A stretch of DNA of 64,000 nucleotides from Blastococcus sp. LR1 (GCF_020166105.1 NZ_JAIUJY010000005.1:310001-374000); one strand, 5' to 3'. Shown: positions 38,475 to 48,690, counted from the stretch's first letter. Notes: a model not told the origin generated them from the letters alone. Program-made: numbers and translations.

Positions 38475-39275
38475 GTGTCTGAGGCAACGATCCACCGGCT
38501 CGACGAGTCCGGCGAGGACACCGACGCCATGCTGGCCGAGCTGTGGAACCGCTACGTCGAGGGCCGCGACTCCGCGCTCCGCGACCGGCTGATCCTGCAC
38601 TACGCGCCGCTGGTCAAGTACGTCGCCGGCCGCGTCGGCAGCGGTCTGCCCGCCCACGTCGAGCAGGCCGACCTCATCTCCTACGGCACCTTCGGTCTGA
38701 TCGACGCCATCACGCGCTACGAGCCCACCCGCGAGGTGAAGTTCGAGAGCTACGCGATGTCGCGCATCCGCGGCGCGATCATCGACGAGCTGCGCAACAC
38801 CGACTGGATCCCGCGGTCTGTCCGCGTCAAGGCCCGTCTCTTCGAGCGCACCGTCGCCGAGCTCGAGGCCAAGTACCGCCGCACGCCGACCGACGAGGAG
38901 GTCGCCGACGCCATGGAGATGGACGTCGACGACATCCGCAAGTTCCTCGGCCAGCTCTCCCTGGTCAACGTGGTCGCGCTCGACGAGCTGCTCACCGACG
39001 ACGACGGCGGCGCCCCCCGCCTCGGGGACACGCTGCGGGACCCCAGCGCGCTGGACCCGCAGGCGATGGCCGAGCACGGCGAGGCGCGGCAGCTGCTGGC
39101 CCGCGCGGTCGAGCAGCTGCCGGAGCGGGAGAAGGTCGTCGTCTCCCTCTACTACTTCGAGGGCCTGACCCTGGCCGACATCGGCCGCGTCCTGGGTGTC
39201 ACCGAGAGCCGCATCTGCCAGCTGCACACCAAGGCGGTCCTGCACCTGCGCACCAAGCTCGCCGACATCGCCTGA
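38475..39275 (+). CDS. whiG: RNA polymerase sigma factor, WhiG/FliA family
   Basis: 266 residues from GTG at 38475. Sigma70 regions: 2 ([35 protein letters not shown]), 3 ([18 protein letters not shown]) and 4 ([38 protein letters not shown]). It groups with WhiG/FliA factors controlling sporulation or motility genes. The place between xerC and rpsB is that of Streptomyces whiG. Which process it governs here depends on whether the host sporulates or swims. The convergent M23 gene overlaps its end by 77 bases. Confidence 0.93.
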   Translation: MSEATIHRLDESGEDTDAMLAELWNRYVEGRDSALRDRLILHYAPLVKYVAGRVGSGLPAHVEQADLISYGTFGLIDAITRYEPTREVKFESYAMSRIRGAIIDELRNTDWIPRSVRVKARLFERTVAELEAKYRRTPTDEEVADAMEMDVDDIRKFLGQLSLVNVVALDELLTDDDGGAPRLGDTLRDPSALDPQAMAEHGEARQLLARAVEQLPEREKVVVSLYYFEGLTLADIGRVLGVTESRICQLHTKAVLHLRTKLADIA

Positions 39276-39846
39276 CGCCCGCCCCTCTCGAGGCGCTCCA
39301 CCGGGAGCCGGTCGCCCGCTGGACGCCCGACCTGGCTCCCTCGACCGGCAGCAGCCGGACCCGGGGCGGGCGCAGCAGGTGCAGCGGATCGAGGTAGGTC
39401 TCGCCGCGGCGCAGCCCCCAGTGCAGGCACGCGGCGGCGGGGCAGCCGGCATGCCCGCTGACCAGCGTGCCCAGGGGTTCGCCTCGGCGGACCGGCTGTC
39501 CCGAGCCCAGAAGTGCGGCCACCGGTTCGTACGTCGTCCGGAGACCGCCGGCGTGGTCGACGCTCACCACGGGGCGTCCGGCGACCATGCCGGCGAAGAC
39601 CACGATGCCGTCGCCCGCCGCCAGCACCGGCGCCCCCGGTGCGGTGGCCAGGTCGACGCCGCGGTGGCCCGGTCCGTAGGCGTGGGCGGGCGCCTCGAAC
39701 GGCCGGGTGACGGCCAGGACACCGGACAGGGGAGCGGTCCACGGCGGAACGAGCCCGGGCAGCGGGGGCGTCGGGGGAGCGGCCGAGACGGGCAGGGCGG
39801 CGCCGATCACCAGCAGCCACGCGACGAGGAACGCTCGGAAGGGCAC
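39199..39846 (-). CDS. Secreted M23 family metallopeptidase
   Basis: 215 residues from a GTG at 39846. A signal peptide (about 1-23, [20 protein letters not shown]) is followed by a LytM/M23 domain: [21 protein letters not shown] (HxxxD zinc ligands) and [14 protein letters not shown] (HxH-type ligand region). It likely cuts peptidoglycan cross-bridges outside the cell or regulates amidases. The last 45 residues are Arg/Ala/Cys-rich and partly overlap whiG on the other strand, so the tail may be neutral drift past an older stop. An M23 gene in this place is common in actinomycetes. Confidence 0.88.
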   Translation of the reverse strand: MPFRAFLVAWLLVIGAALPVSAAPPTPPLPGLVPPWTAPLSGVLAVTRPFEAPAHAYGPGHRGVDLATAPGAPVLAAGDGIVVFAGMVAGRPVVSVDHAGGLRTTYEPVAALLGSGQPVRRGEPLGTLVSGHAGCPAAACLHWGLRRGETYLDPLHLLRPPRVRLLPVEGARSGVQRATGSRWSASRGAGVRRCRRAWCAGAGPPWCAAGRCGSR

Positions 39847-39929
39847 CGGTCGATGCTCGCCCGGGGGACGGGCGACCGAGCGGCGACGCGGAGATCTGTG
39901 GACGGCCCGGAGGGCTGTGGAGACGGGCC

Positions 39930-41105
39930 TCAGCGCGACTCCGGATCCGTCGCCTCCAGAACGGCCGCCCGGCGCTCGGGAGTCAGGGCCGCCGCCGCCG
40001 CGCGCATCAGCGCCGTCCGGGCAGCCACCGTCTCGTCGTCCTCACCGGCCTCGAGCACGATCAGGAAGCGGCCGTCCAGCGCGGCGGCGCCGTAGGACTG
40101 CGTGAACGCCGCGAGCCAGCCCTCCGGCAACGGCTCCCCGCCCTCGGCCTCGACCTCGGCGGCAAGCTGCGCCCGCGCGGCGTCGAGATCGGCGTCGTCG
40201 GACAGCGCCCACACGGTCAGGAACACCCGGGCATCGGCAGGAGTTCCGGGAGCGGTCGTCGTCCGGAGCAGGACCTTCCAACCGCGGTCCAGCGGCTGGT
40301 CGTCGGTGAGCTCACCGGCGAGCAGCGACGCCGCCCAGGCCGCTGTCTCCTCCAGCTCGGCTGTGCTCGCCCGCTCCTCGAACCGGCTGCCGGCCAGCCC
40401 GGGGACCGCGACGACGACCGCGTCCACGATCGGTGGCTCGCCCCGCTCCCGGCCGACCGCGATCAGGCCGGGCACGACCAGGACGGGGACGGCGATGATG
40501 ACGGCGACGCGGACCAGCAGCCGGACGCGCCGGGGACCGGGTCCCTTGGACGGGATGGACGGCGGCCCGGGTCGTCCCTGGCCGGCCGCGGAGGCGGCCC
40601 ATTTAAGGCGGAGGCGCACCACCAGGAGGCAGCCCCCGACGACGAGCAGGTAGCTGCCCCAAGTGCAGTAGGCGAACACCGGCACGGCCTCGAGGACGCC
40701 GTCGTCGTAGCGGCTGGGCGGTGGCGCGACCAGGAACGAGGTGGCCGCGGTTCCCACCATCAGGCCCGAGAGCCAGGCCGGGTAGCGCCGCCCACGCGCG
40801 ACGGACAGCTCGCCGACCACCGCGGCCAGACCGAGCAGCGCCGGCAGGATCGCCGCACCCAGGGCCTGTCGGCCGCCGGTCGGCATCAGGTGCTCCATGC
40901 CCCAGGCCAGCTCCTCGTGCCCGCGCAGCACCACACCCGCGATCACCACGAGCGGAACGGAGAGCACCACGAGCACCCCCGCCAGCCGGCTGCCACCGGT
41001 GAGGTCGGACCCCGGCGGGCGAGAGGCGTTCGCCTCGGCGTGCCGGTCCCGGGCGGCCCGGGCCCGCTGCCTGCGGGAGAGGCGCTCCGGAGCGGGGTGG
41101 GGCAT
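39930..41105 (-). CDS. Membrane protein with cytoplasmic N-tail and external C-terminal domain
   Basis: 391 residues from ATG at 41105, with AGGAG 9 bases upstream. The basic N-tail has [19 protein letters not shown]. Membrane helices lie at about 42-62, 80-98, 105-125 and 135-155, with another at about 190-210 ([18 protein letters not shown]). An external domain of about 170 residues with [15 protein letters not shown] and [15 protein letters not shown] ends it. No catalytic motif recognised. Divergent from rpsB. Function unknown. Confidence 0.75.
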   Translation of the reverse strand: MPHPAPERLSRRQRARAARDRHAEANASRPPGSDLTGGSRLAGVLVVLSVPLVVIAGVVLRGHEELAWGMEHLMPTGGRQALGAAILPALLGLAAVVGELSVARGRRYPAWLSGLMVGTAATSFLVAPPPSRYDDGVLEAVPVFAYCTWGSYLLVVGGCLLVVRLRLKWAASAAGQGRPGPPSIPSKGPGPRRVRLLVRVAVIIAVPVLVVPGLIAVGRERGEPPIVDAVVVAVPGLAGSRFEERASTAELEETAAWAASLLAGELTDDQPLDRGWKVLLRTTTAPGTPADARVFLTVWALSDDADLDAARAQLAAEVEAEGGEPLPEGWLAAFTQSYGAAALDGRFLIVLEAGEDDETVAARTALMRAAAAALTPERRAAVLEATDPESR

Positions 41106-41412
41106 GGGGCGGCACTCCTGCTGGGTCGACGGGACCGGGTCGTTCCGGACGAGGAGCCTGCCACGGGAGCGCCTGTCGACCGGCGGGAAAGCCGGAGCCT
41201 GTGGACGCGTATGCTCTCCGGTGCGACCCGTCTCGGCGGGTCGACTTCGCGCGTCCTTCTTCCCGCCCATCGGCGGGGCAGTCGCCACCTCGGTCCCGGC
41301 CCAGAGCCGGGTGAGTGGTGCCGCGGGACGCCAGGGCGTGCACCACCCGGTGCCCGCAACAACCGGAATCCGCGCGGCCCCCGGCCGCGCGCGTGAGCAG
41401 AGAGGCTGCGAT
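41106..41412 (+). promoter_or_regulatory. rpsB promoter and structured 5' leader
   Basis: This 307-base stretch has no gene. A possible -10 TATGCT lies at 41210-41215 (no good -35). After it come five consecutive perfect stem-loops: 41224-41243 (7 bp), 41262-41277 (6 bp), 41295-41311 (6 bp), 41315-41346 (7 bp outer, with a small inner stem) and 41371-41391 (9 bp, CGCGCGGCC with GGCCGCGCG). The last ends 9 bases before the AGAGG ribosome site. Together they suggest a regulatory leader for rpsB-tsf, for example S2 autoregulation. No known motif family is recognised. Confidence 0.55.
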
Positions 41413-42339
41413 ATGGCAGTCGTCAGCATGAAGCAGCTGCTCGACAGCGGCGTCCACTTCGGGCACCAGACCCGTCGCTGGAACCCGAAGATGAAGCGCT
41501 TCATCTTCACCGAGCGCAACGGCATCTACATCATCGACCTGCAGCAGACGCTCGGGTACATCGACAACGCCTACGAGTTCGTCAAGCAGACCGTGGCCCA
41601 CGGCGGCTCGATCCTGTTCGTCGGCACGAAGCGTCAGGCGCAGGAGGTCGTGGCCGAGCAGGCCACCCGCGTGGGCATGCCCTACGTCAACCAGCGCTGG
41701 CTCGGCGGCATGCTCACCAACTTCCAGACGGTCTACAAGCGCCTCGAGCGTCTCAAGGAGATCGAGGACATGGAGCAGACCGGCGTGCTGGTCTCCCTGT
41801 CCAAGAAGGAGCAGCTGGTCCTCAGCCGCGAGAAGGCGAAGCTGGACCGCTCCCTCGGCGGTATCCGCGACATGAAGAAGGTGCCCAGCGCCATCTGGAT
41901 CGTGGACACCAAGAAGGAGCACATCGCCGTCGGCGAGGCGCGCAAGCTGAAGATCCCGGTGGTCGCGATCCTCGACACCAACTGCGACCCGGACGAGGTC
42001 GACTACAAGATCCCGGGCAACGACGACGCGATCCGCAGCATCGCGGTGCTGACCCGGGTCGTCGCCGACGCCGTCGCCGAGGGCCTCATGGCCCGCTCGG
42101 CCGCGCAGGCCAACGCCGGCCGCGAGGCCGGCACCGAGCCCGCCGTCGCCGCCGGTGAGCCGCTGGCCGACTGGGAGCGCGAGCTCCTGACCGGGGGGGC
42201 CGACCAGGCCGCCGCCACCCCGCTGCCCGAGACCCCGGCCGAGGCGCCGACCGTCTCCGCCACCGAGGTCGCTCCGGTCGAGGGCGTGCCCGCCACCGGC
42301 AGCACCGAGACCGGCACCCAGGGCGCCCAGAACGGCTGA
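41413..42339 (+). CDS. rpsB: 30S ribosomal protein S2
   Basis: 308 residues. S2 core (1-230): [66 protein letters not shown] and [11 protein letters not shown]. The C-terminal about 70 residues are an Ala/Pro/Thr/Glu-rich disordered extension common in actinomycetes. S2 joins the 30S subunit late and, in E. coli, represses its own rpsB-tsf message. A hairpin separates it from tsf. Confidence 0.97.
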   Translation: MAVVSMKQLLDSGVHFGHQTRRWNPKMKRFIFTERNGIYIIDLQQTLGYIDNAYEFVKQTVAHGGSILFVGTKRQAQEVVAEQATRVGMPYVNQRWLGGMLTNFQTVYKRLERLKEIEDMEQTGVLVSLSKKEQLVLSREKAKLDRSLGGIRDMKKVPSAIWIVDTKKEHIAVGEARKLKIPVVAILDTNCDPDEVDYKIPGNDDAIRSIAVLTRVVADAVAEGLMARSAAQANAGREAGTEPAVAAGEPLADWERELLTGGADQAAATPLPETPAEAPTVSATEVAPVEGVPATGSTETGTQGAQNG

Positions 42340-42346
42340 TGCCTCC

Positions 42347-42374
42347 GGCGCCGCCCCGCTCGCGGGGCGGCGCC
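42347..42374 (+). terminator. Attenuator-like hairpin between rpsB and tsf
   Basis: GGCGCCGCCCCGC pairs perfectly with GCGGGGCGGCGCC (13 bp, 2-base loop) 7 bases after the rpsB stop. No T-run follows. In E. coli a similar intergenic hairpin partly terminates and sets the S2:EF-Ts ratio. Confidence 0.65.
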
Positions 42375-42425
42375 GCGGCACGTCCACCCATTGCTTCGCA
42401 CCACCCAGCACATTGAGGAAGTGAC

Positions 42426-43241
42426 ATGGCTGAGTTCACTGCGGCCGACGTCAAGCGTCTTCGCGACGCCACCGGCGCCGGCATGATGGACTGCAAGAAG
42501 GCCCTCACCGAGGCCGACGGCGACTACGACAAGGCCGTCGAGTTCCTGCGGGTCAAGGGCGCCAAGGACGTCGGCAAGCGGCTCGAGCGCTCCACGACCA
42601 ACGGCATCGTCGTCAGCAAGGACGGCGCGCTGCTCGAGGTCGACTGCGAGACCGACTTCGTCGCCAAGAACGCCGACTTCATCGCCCTGGCCGAGCGCCT
42701 GCTCCAGCTCGGCCTGACGAACAAGGCCACCGACGCGGAGACGCTGCTGAGCAGCGACGCCGACGGGCAGACCGTGGCCGCGCTGGTCGAGGCCGAGTCC
42801 GCCCGCATCGGCGAGAAGCTCGTGGTCAGCCGGTTCGTGGCCTTCGAGGGCAGCACCGCCACCTACCTGCACAAGCGGGCCACCGACCTGCCCCCGGCGA
42901 TCGGTGTCGCGGTGCAGTACTCCGGCGGTTCCGAGGACGCGGCGCGCAGCCTGGCGATGCACATCGCCGCCGCGCGCCCCCGCTTCCTCACCCGTGACGA
43001 GGTCCCGGCCGAGACGGTCGAGACCGAGCGCCGCGTCGCCGAGCAGACCGCGAAGGAGGAGGGCAAGCCGGAGCAGGCGATCGTCAAGATCGTCGAGGGC
43101 CGCGTCAACGCCTTCTACAAGGACTTCGTCCTGCTCGAGCAGCCGTCGATCACCGAGCCCAAGCGCACGGTGAAGCAGATCGTCGACGAGGCCGGCATGA
43201 CCGTCGAGCGGTTCGCCCGCTTCGAGGTCGGCCAGGCCTGA
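42426..43241 (+). CDS. tsf: Translation elongation factor Ts
   Basis: 271 residues, the actinobacterial length. The N-terminal UBA-like domain has [19 protein letters not shown], and the core has [24 protein letters not shown] and [20 protein letters not shown]. It releases GDP from EF-Tu. ATG at 42426 after GAGGAAGTGAC. A perfect 16-bp terminator follows. Confidence 0.97.
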   Translation: MAEFTAADVKRLRDATGAGMMDCKKALTEADGDYDKAVEFLRVKGAKDVGKRLERSTTNGIVVSKDGALLEVDCETDFVAKNADFIALAERLLQLGLTNKATDAETLLSSDADGQTVAALVEAESARIGEKLVVSRFVAFEGSTATYLHKRATDLPPAIGVAVQYSGGSEDAARSLAMHIAAARPRFLTRDEVPAETVETERRVAEQTAKEEGKPEQAIVKIVEGRVNAFYKDFVLLEQPSITEPKRTVKQIVDEAGMTVERFARFEVGQA

Positions 43242-43258
43242 CGCAGGACCCGCACGAT

Positions 43259-43295
43259 GAACGGCCCCGCTCCCCGTCCGGGAGCGGGGCCGTTC
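43259..43295 (+). terminator. Terminator after tsf
   Basis: Arms 43259-43274 and 43280-43295 are perfectly complementary over 16 bp with a 5-base loop (cgtcc). It ends the rpsB-tsf unit. pyrH begins about 50 bases later and probably has its own promoter. Confidence 0.85.
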
Positions 43296-43346
43296 GCCTG
43301 TGCGGCAGGATCACCATCGACACGATGACGAACGAGGGATGACACC

Positions 43347-44123
43347 TTGACCGACACCACCACGCCCTTGTCCGCTCCCAGCGCCTTCGAGCCGGCCGAC
43401 GGGCACGGCTACAAGCGCGTGCTGCTGAAGCTCTCCGGCGAGGCGTTCGGCGGGGGCAGCGTCGGTGTGGACTCCGGCATCGTCCACAGCATCGCCCGGC
43501 AGCTCGCCGAGGTCGTGCACGGCGGTACCCAGGTCGCCGTCGTCGTCGGTGGCGGCAACTTCTTCCGCGGGGCCGAGCTCGCGCAGGCGGGCATGGACCG
43601 CCGGCACGCCGACTACATGGGCATGCTGGGCACGGTCATGAACGCGCTCGCGCTGCAGGCGTTCTGCGAGCAGGTCGGCCTGGAGACCCGGGTCCAGACG
43701 GCGATCGAGATGGGCCAGGTCGCCGAGCCCTACATCCCGCGCAAGGCGGTCCGGCACCTGGAGAAGGGTCGGCTGGTCATCTTCGGCGCGGGCGCCGGCA
43801 TGCCCTACTTCTCCACCGACACCGTCGCCGCCCAGCGCGCCCTTGAGATCGGCTGCCAGGTGCTGCTGATGGCCAAGAACGGCGTCGACGGCGTCTACGA
43901 CGACGACCCGCGCACCAACCCCGCCGCCCAGATGTACACCGATCTGGACTACGCGAAGGTGCTCGCCGACGAGCTGAAGGTCGCCGATGCGACGGCCATC
44001 AGCCTGTCCATGGAGAACCGCATGCCGATCGTCGTGTTCAACCTGCTGACGGACGGCAACATCGCGCGAGCGGCGTCAGGTGAGAAGATCGGCACGCTGA
44101 TCAGCCAGTCCGCCGAGTCCTGA
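43347..44123 (+). CDS. pyrH: Uridylate kinase
   Basis: 258 residues. It starts with the rare TTG at 43347; AGGGA lies 7 bases upstream, and no ATG or GTG gives a better frame. Amino-acid-kinase fold: [63 protein letters not shown] and [15 protein letters not shown]. It phosphorylates UMP to UDP and is controlled by GTP and UTP in the family. The N-terminal about 20 residues are an extension. Confidence 0.96.
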   Translation: MTDTTTPLSAPSAFEPADGHGYKRVLLKLSGEAFGGGSVGVDSGIVHSIARQLAEVVHGGTQVAVVVGGGNFFRGAELAQAGMDRRHADYMGMLGTVMNALALQAFCEQVGLETRVQTAIEMGQVAEPYIPRKAVRHLEKGRLVIFGAGAGMPYFSTDTVAAQRALEIGCQVLLMAKNGVDGVYDDDPRTNPAAQMYTDLDYAKVLADELKVADATAISLSMENRMPIVVFNLLTDGNIARAASGEKIGTLISQSAES

Positions 44124-44191
44124 CGGACCGGCCGACCCACGAACCCAGAGAGACGACGGCGGAGGTACCGCCGCCGATGGAGGGAAGACCC

Positions 44192-44749
44192 GTGATCGAC
44201 GACACCCTGCTCGACGCCGAGGAGCGGATGGACAAGGCGCTGTCCGTCGCCCGCGAGGACCTCGGCTCGGTGCGCACCGGCCGGGCGGCCCCCTCGATGT
44301 TCAACAAGATCATGGTCGACTACTACGGCGCGTACACCCCGGTGCCGCAGATGGCCTCGATCACCGTGCCCGAGGCGCGGATGGCGGTCATCAAGCCCTA
44401 CGACATGGGCCAGCTGCAGGCCATCGAGCGGGCCATCCGCGACTCCGACCTCGGCGTGAACCCGACCAACGACGGCCAGATCCTCCGCGTGGTGTTCCCG
44501 CAGCTGACCGAGGAGCGCCGCCGCGACCTGGTCAAGCAGGCCCGGTCCAAGGGCGAGGACGCCAAGGTCGCGATCCGCAACATCCGGCGCCGCGCCAAGG
44601 AGGAGCTCGACCGCATCGCCAAGGACGGCGAGGCCGGCGAGGACGACGTGCGCCGCGCGGAGAAGGAGCTCGACGACCTCACCTCGCAGCACGTCTCCTC
44701 GATCGACGACGCGATGAAGAACAAGGAGGCCGAGCTGCTCGAGGTCTGA
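44192..44749 (+). CDS. frr: Ribosome recycling factor
   Basis: 185 residues, the canonical length, from GTG at 44192 with GGAGGG 7 bases upstream. The three-helix-bundle and beta-barrel pattern is intact: [40 protein letters not shown] and [20 protein letters not shown]. With EF-G it splits post-termination ribosomes. Part of the pyrH-frr-cdsA run. Confidence 0.97.
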   Translation: MIDDTLLDAEERMDKALSVAREDLGSVRTGRAAPSMFNKIMVDYYGAYTPVPQMASITVPEARMAVIKPYDMGQLQAIERAIRDSDLGVNPTNDGQILRVVFPQLTEERRRDLVKQARSKGEDAKVAIRNIRRRAKEELDRIAKDGEAGEDDVRRAEKELDDLTSQHVSSIDDAMKNKEAELLEV

Positions 44750-44772
44750 CCTCGCACTCGGCTGCCACGTCC

Positions 44773-45873
44773 ATGACGCCTCCTCCCGCCGACCGCCCGG
44801 GCTCCCTCCGCCCGGGTGCCCAGTCGTTCCCGCGGCTCGGCGCCCGGCGCTCCCGGCCGGCCGGCGAGGGCGACACCGGACCGGTGCCGGTGGCCGGCTC
44901 CCGGCCCACCCCTCCGCTGCCGCCGCTGCCCTCGCGGGCGCCGCTGCCGGTGTCCGACGACACCGCGGCCTTCCCCCGGACCGGCGCCCCCGGGCCCGCC
45001 GTCCCCACGTCGACGGCGGCGCCGCAGCCGGAGATCGACTCGCTGCCGACCACCGAGAAGCCGGTCGGCCGGGCCGGGCGGGACCTGCGCGCGGCGTTCG
45101 GCGTGGCGCTCTGCCTCGGCGCGGCCATCGTGGGCACGCTGCTGGTGTGGCCCCCGGCGTTCCTCGCCGTGCTGGCCGCCGCCGTGCTGGTCGCCGTGGT
45201 CGAGCTGGGACAGGCGCTGAGGGCCGGAAACTTTCATCCGCCGCTGGTGCCCCTGCTCGTCGGCACCGTCGCCATGGGGGCCCTGGCCTGGACCCGCGGT
45301 CCTACCGGGCTGATCACCGGGTTCTTCCTGACCGCGCTCGCCGTGCTGGTGTGGCGGCTGGCCGGCGGTCCCGCGGGCTACCGGCGCGACGCCGCGGCCG
45401 GCGTGCTCACCGCGCTCTACGTGCCGCTGTTCGCCGGCTTCGCGGTGCTGCTGCTCGCCCCCGACGACGGCGCCGCCCGGGTCCTGGTGTTCATCGGGAC
45501 CGTGGTCTGCAGCGACGTCGGTGGCTATGCCGCGGGCGTGCTGTTCGGCAAGCACCCCATGGCGCCGTCCATCAGCCCCAAGAAGTCGTGGGAGGGCTTC
45601 GCCGGATCGGTTCTGGCCTGCGTGCTGCTCGGCACGCTGGTGCTCACGCTCACGTTCCACGCACCGTGGTGGACCGGGGTGGTCTTCGGCGTCGCCATCG
45701 CCATCACGGCGACCGTCGGCGACCTCGCCGAGTCGCTGATCAAGCGCGACCTCGGGATCAAGGACATGGGCACGATCCTGCCCGGGCACGGCGGCATCAT
45801 GGACCGGCTGGACTCGCTGCTGCCGTGCGCGGCTCTGGCCTACCTGCTGCTGTCGTTGTTCGCGCCGGTCTAG
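44773..45873 (+). CDS. cdsA: Phosphatidate cytidylyltransferase
   Basis: 366 residues. A Pro/Ser-rich, probably disordered cytoplasmic N-tail of about 90 residues precedes about eight membrane helices. The CdsA signature is complete near the C-terminus: DLAESLIKRDLGIKDMGTIL, then PGHGGIMDRLDSLL. It makes CDP-diacylglycerol for phosphatidylinositol, phosphatidylglycerol and cardiolipin. The N-tail is much longer than in E. coli, as in many actinomycetes. The stop overlaps the convergent gene by 4 bases. Confidence 0.95.
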   Translation: MTPPPADRPGSLRPGAQSFPRLGARRSRPAGEGDTGPVPVAGSRPTPPLPPLPSRAPLPVSDDTAAFPRTGAPGPAVPTSTAAPQPEIDSLPTTEKPVGRAGRDLRAAFGVALCLGAAIVGTLLVWPPAFLAVLAAAVLVAVVELGQALRAGNFHPPLVPLLVGTVAMGALAWTRGPTGLITGFFLTALAVLVWRLAGGPAGYRRDAAAGVLTALYVPLFAGFAVLLLAPDDGAARVLVFIGTVVCSDVGGYAAGVLFGKHPMAPSISPKKSWEGFAGSVLACVLLGTLVLTLTFHAPWWTGVVFGVAIAITATVGDLAESLIKRDLGIKDMGTILPGHGGIMDRLDSLLPCAALAYLLLSLFAPV

Positions 45874-46958
45874 GTCCAGGCGGACCAGGCACGGCCGACC
45901 GGCGCGAAGCCCCGCCGGGCGTACCAGTGCCGGGGCCAGTCATCGGCTGCTGCCTCGAGCACCACCAGGTCGCACCCTGAGCCGTCCGCGAGCTGCAGCG
46001 CCCGGCGCAGCAGGGCGTCCGCGTGCCCCCGGCCGCGGGCTGCCGGAGCTGTCAGCACGGAGTCGACCGCCGCGGTCGCGCCGTCCACCCGCAACTGGGC
46101 CGAGGCCACCACCTCGCCGTCCTCCCGCACCACGAGGTCGGTGATCGCCACGACGCGGTCGTTCAGGTGCTCGCGGCCGACGAGGTCGGCGACCACCCGG
46201 TCGAGATCCCGGCCCAGGTGCGCCAGCCCCCCGCGCCAGGACCGCGCCCAGAAGTCGTGCAGCTCCGGCTGCGGAACCATCTGCACGCGCGCCACGTCCC
46301 CGCCCGGCGCGGGCCCGGTGCGCGCCATCAGCACCAGCTCCTCGGTCTCCCAGCCCCGGTCGCGCAGCCCGGCGGCCGTGGTCTCCGCGCCGGGCCAGGC
46401 GAGCCAGGCCGCGCGGTGCGGCCAGCCGGCGTTGCCGCCGACCTCTTCGACGGTGGCCTCCACCGCGGCCGCATCGACGGGGCCGGTGAGGACCAGCCGG
46501 TTGTTGTCGTGCGAGCGCACGTGGTCGGGGTCGAGCACCGCCACGCCACCGGGCACCTCACCCAGCCCCACGGCGCGGCGCACCGGCAGCGACGCGAAGA
46601 ACGCGACGGCGCGGCCGAGGAGGTCGCCGGGGGAGGGGAGTGGCGGCAGCGGAGCACGGTAGGGCACCACCGCGATGACGGCGCTCGTCGGCAGGGGTCC
46701 GTAGAGGTGCGGGAACAGCATCCCGGCGGGGTCCTCGGGGCGGCCCGGCTCGAACCGCACCGGGTCGGGGAGCCGCGCGGGATCGACCACCAGCAGCGCC
46801 ACGTCGCGCCGGCCCGGGAAGAGCGCCTGTGCCGGCAGGTGGACCTGGTCCGGTGTCGACAGGTGCACGAAGCCGACGTCGGCCAGCGAGGCCGGCCGGA
46901 CGACGCCGGCGGTGAGCGCCGCGCGCCAGGCGGCGGGCTCGATCAGATGGAGGACCAC
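45870..46958 (-). CDS. DUF952-GNAT fusion protein
   Basis: 362 residues from GTG at 46958, which gives the usual DUF952 beginning (VLHLIEPAAWRAAL); an earlier GTG at 47024 would add 22 residues. Residues about 1-105 are DUF952 (DVGFVHLSTPDQV, MLFPHLYGPLPTSAV), which resembles an NAD/ADP-ribose-related fold. From about 150 onward the protein looks like one degenerate and one good GNAT acetyltransferase domain, with VLTAPAARGRGHADALLRRA as the acetyl-CoA loop and HWYARRGFAPVGRAW at the end. The substrate is unknown. Confidence 0.82.
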   Translation of the reverse strand: MVLHLIEPAAWRAALTAGVVRPASLADVGFVHLSTPDQVHLPAQALFPGRRDVALLVVDPARLPDPVRFEPGRPEDPAGMLFPHLYGPLPTSAVIAVVPYRAPLPPLPSPGDLLGRAVAFFASLPVRRAVGLGEVPGGVAVLDPDHVRSHDNNRLVLTGPVDAAAVEATVEEVGGNAGWPHRAAWLAWPGAETTAAGLRDRGWETEELVLMARTGPAPGGDVARVQMVPQPELHDFWARSWRGGLAHLGRDLDRVVADLVGREHLNDRVVAITDLVVREDGEVVASAQLRVDGATAAVDSVLTAPAARGRGHADALLRRALQLADGSGCDLVVLEAAADDWPRHWYARRGFAPVGRAWSAWT

Positions 46959-47059
46959 GTCCTCCCCACCCTTCGCCGGCTCAGGGCGGGACCCGGGACG
47001 CGGCCGAGAGGTACCTGATGTCACCCCGTGATCGTGCCCGACTCTGCGATCCTGCCCGC

Positions 47060-48046
47060 ATGACGGAGGAGGACCTCGAGCACATCGCTCACGGCTACCG
47101 CCAGTTCGTGGCCGAGGCGGAGCCCACCTCGCCGCTGTACGCGGACCTGGCCCGGCACGTCGCGGCGTCCCCGGCCGTGCTGGGCTTCCTCGCGGAACTC
47201 CCGACCGGGAAGCGGCAGCCCAATCTGCTCTTCGCCGCCCTGCAGTTCCTCGGCGGCGCGCCGGCGGACGGCCTCGACCTCGAGCGCCGGATCACCGAGG
47301 ACGGCGACCGGGTGCGCGAGGTCCTCCTCACCCGTGCCACCCAGACCAACGAACCTGCCCGCTGCGGCGCCCTGCTGCCGGTGCTCGCCCAGCTGGACGG
47401 CCCGCTGACCCTGATCGAGGTCGGCACCTCCGCCGGCCTGTGCCTCTACCCCGACCGGTACGGCTACGACTACGACGGCGTGCGGGTCGGCCCGACGGGC
47501 TCCGTCCGCATCCGGGTGGAGACCTCGGGCAATGTGCCGGTGCCGCAGCGGGTGCCCGAGGTGGTGGCCCGCATCGGCATCGACCTCAACCCGCTGGACC
47601 CGGCCGACCCCGGGGACCGCGCGTGGCTGCGCGCGCTCGTCTGGCCCGGCCCGGCCGCCGAGGAACGGCTCGCCCGGCTCGAGGCGGCGGCCGAGGTCGC
47701 CGCCGCCGAGCCTCCGACCGTCCTGCGCGGCGATCTGGTCGACCGGCTGCCCGACGCGCTGGAGTTCGCGGCCCCCGGCAGCACCGTGGTGGTGATGCAC
47801 ACGGCCGTCCTGCCCTACGTGCCCCGCGACGCGCGGGCGCGGTTCGCCGACGCGGTCGGCGGGCTCCCGGTGCGGTGGCTCGCGCAGGAGCCGCCCGGCG
47901 CCGTCCCGGGCACCGGGGAGCGCCCGGCCGGTGGGTGGGGCAGGGAGTTCGTCGTCTCGCTGGACAGCCGGCCGCTGGCCAGATCGGCACCGCACGGCGG
48001 GCGGCTCGAGTGGCTGGTCGGCGGACTGGAAGCATCCGGGACGTGA
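47060..48046 (+). CDS. DUF2332 family protein
   Basis: 328 residues. The pattern HIAHGYRQFVAEAEPTSPLY, LPTGKRQPNLLFAALQFLGG, RATQTNEPARCGALLPVL, LIEVGTSAGLCLYPDRYGYD and VVMHTAVLPYV matches DUF2332, an actinobacterial family with a methyltransferase-like core (EVGTSAGL resembles SAM motif I). No function is known. The stop overlaps the next gene by 4 bases. Confidence 0.85.
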   Translation: MTEEDLEHIAHGYRQFVAEAEPTSPLYADLARHVAASPAVLGFLAELPTGKRQPNLLFAALQFLGGAPADGLDLERRITEDGDRVREVLLTRATQTNEPARCGALLPVLAQLDGPLTLIEVGTSAGLCLYPDRYGYDYDGVRVGPTGSVRIRVETSGNVPVPQRVPEVVARIGIDLNPLDPADPGDRAWLRALVWPGPAAEERLARLEAAAEVAAAEPPTVLRGDLVDRLPDALEFAAPGSTVVVMHTAVLPYVPRDARARFADAVGGLPVRWLAQEPPGAVPGTGERPAGGWGREFVVSLDSRPLARSAPHGGRLEWLVGGLEASGT

Positions 48047-48690
48047 CCGAGGACCTCCAGGCAGGCCCCACCGACTGGGGGACGACGGTCGGCGTCGGCC
48101 CGTGGGAGGGGCCGTGGCCCGAGGACCCGCGGTACGACCCGCAGCTGCTGGCCGAGGGCGACCGGCGCAACGTCGTCGACAGCTACCGGTACTGGACCGT
48201 CGAGGCGATCGTCGCCGATCTCGACGCCCGCCGGCACCCGTTCCACGTCGCCATCGAGAACTTCGGGCACGACTCGAACATCGGCACGGTGGTGCGGACC
48301 GCCAACGCCTTCCTCGCCGCCGAGGTGCACGTCGTCGGCCGACGCCGCTGGAACCGGCGCGGAGCGATGGTCACCGACCGCTACCAGCACCTCCGCCACC
48401 ACGCAGACGTCGGCGGGCTGCTGGAGTTCGCCACCGAGCAGCGGCTCACGGTCGTCGCCGTCGACAACGGCCCGGGCGCCGTGCCGATCGAGACCGCCGA
48501 CCTGCCGGAGCGGTGCGTGCTGCTGTTCGGCCAGGAGGGGCCGGGGCTCACCGAGCAGGCCCGCGAAGGTGCGGCCATGACCGTCTCGATCGCCCAGTTC
48601 GGCTCCACCCGCTCCATCAACGCCGGGGTGGCCGCGGGGATCGCCATGCACGCGTGGATCCGGGCGCACGCGGCCATCGGAGAGCCGTGA
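48043..48690 (+). CDS. TrmH/SpoU family RNA 2'-O-methyltransferase
   Basis: 215 residues from GTG at 48043. SPOUT motifs: motif 1 ENFGHDSNIGTVVRTANAF with the catalytic Asn/Arg, motif 2 VLLFGQEGPGLTEQA, and motif 3 SIAQFGSTRSINAGVAAGIA. It transfers a methyl group to a ribose 2'-OH in tRNA or rRNA; which one cannot be told. The first about 60 residues (EGPWPEDPRYDPQLLAEGDR) are a lineage-typical extension. Between DUF2332 and GyrI-like genes with overlapping stops and starts. Confidence 0.9.
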   Translation: MTEDLQAGPTDWGTTVGVGPWEGPWPEDPRYDPQLLAEGDRRNVVDSYRYWTVEAIVADLDARRHPFHVAIENFGHDSNIGTVVRTANAFLAAEVHVVGRRRWNRRGAMVTDRYQHLRHHADVGGLLEFATEQRLTVVAVDNGPGAVPIETADLPERCVLLFGQEGPGLTEQAREGAAMTVSIAQFGSTRSINAGVAAGIAMHAWIRAHAAIGEP

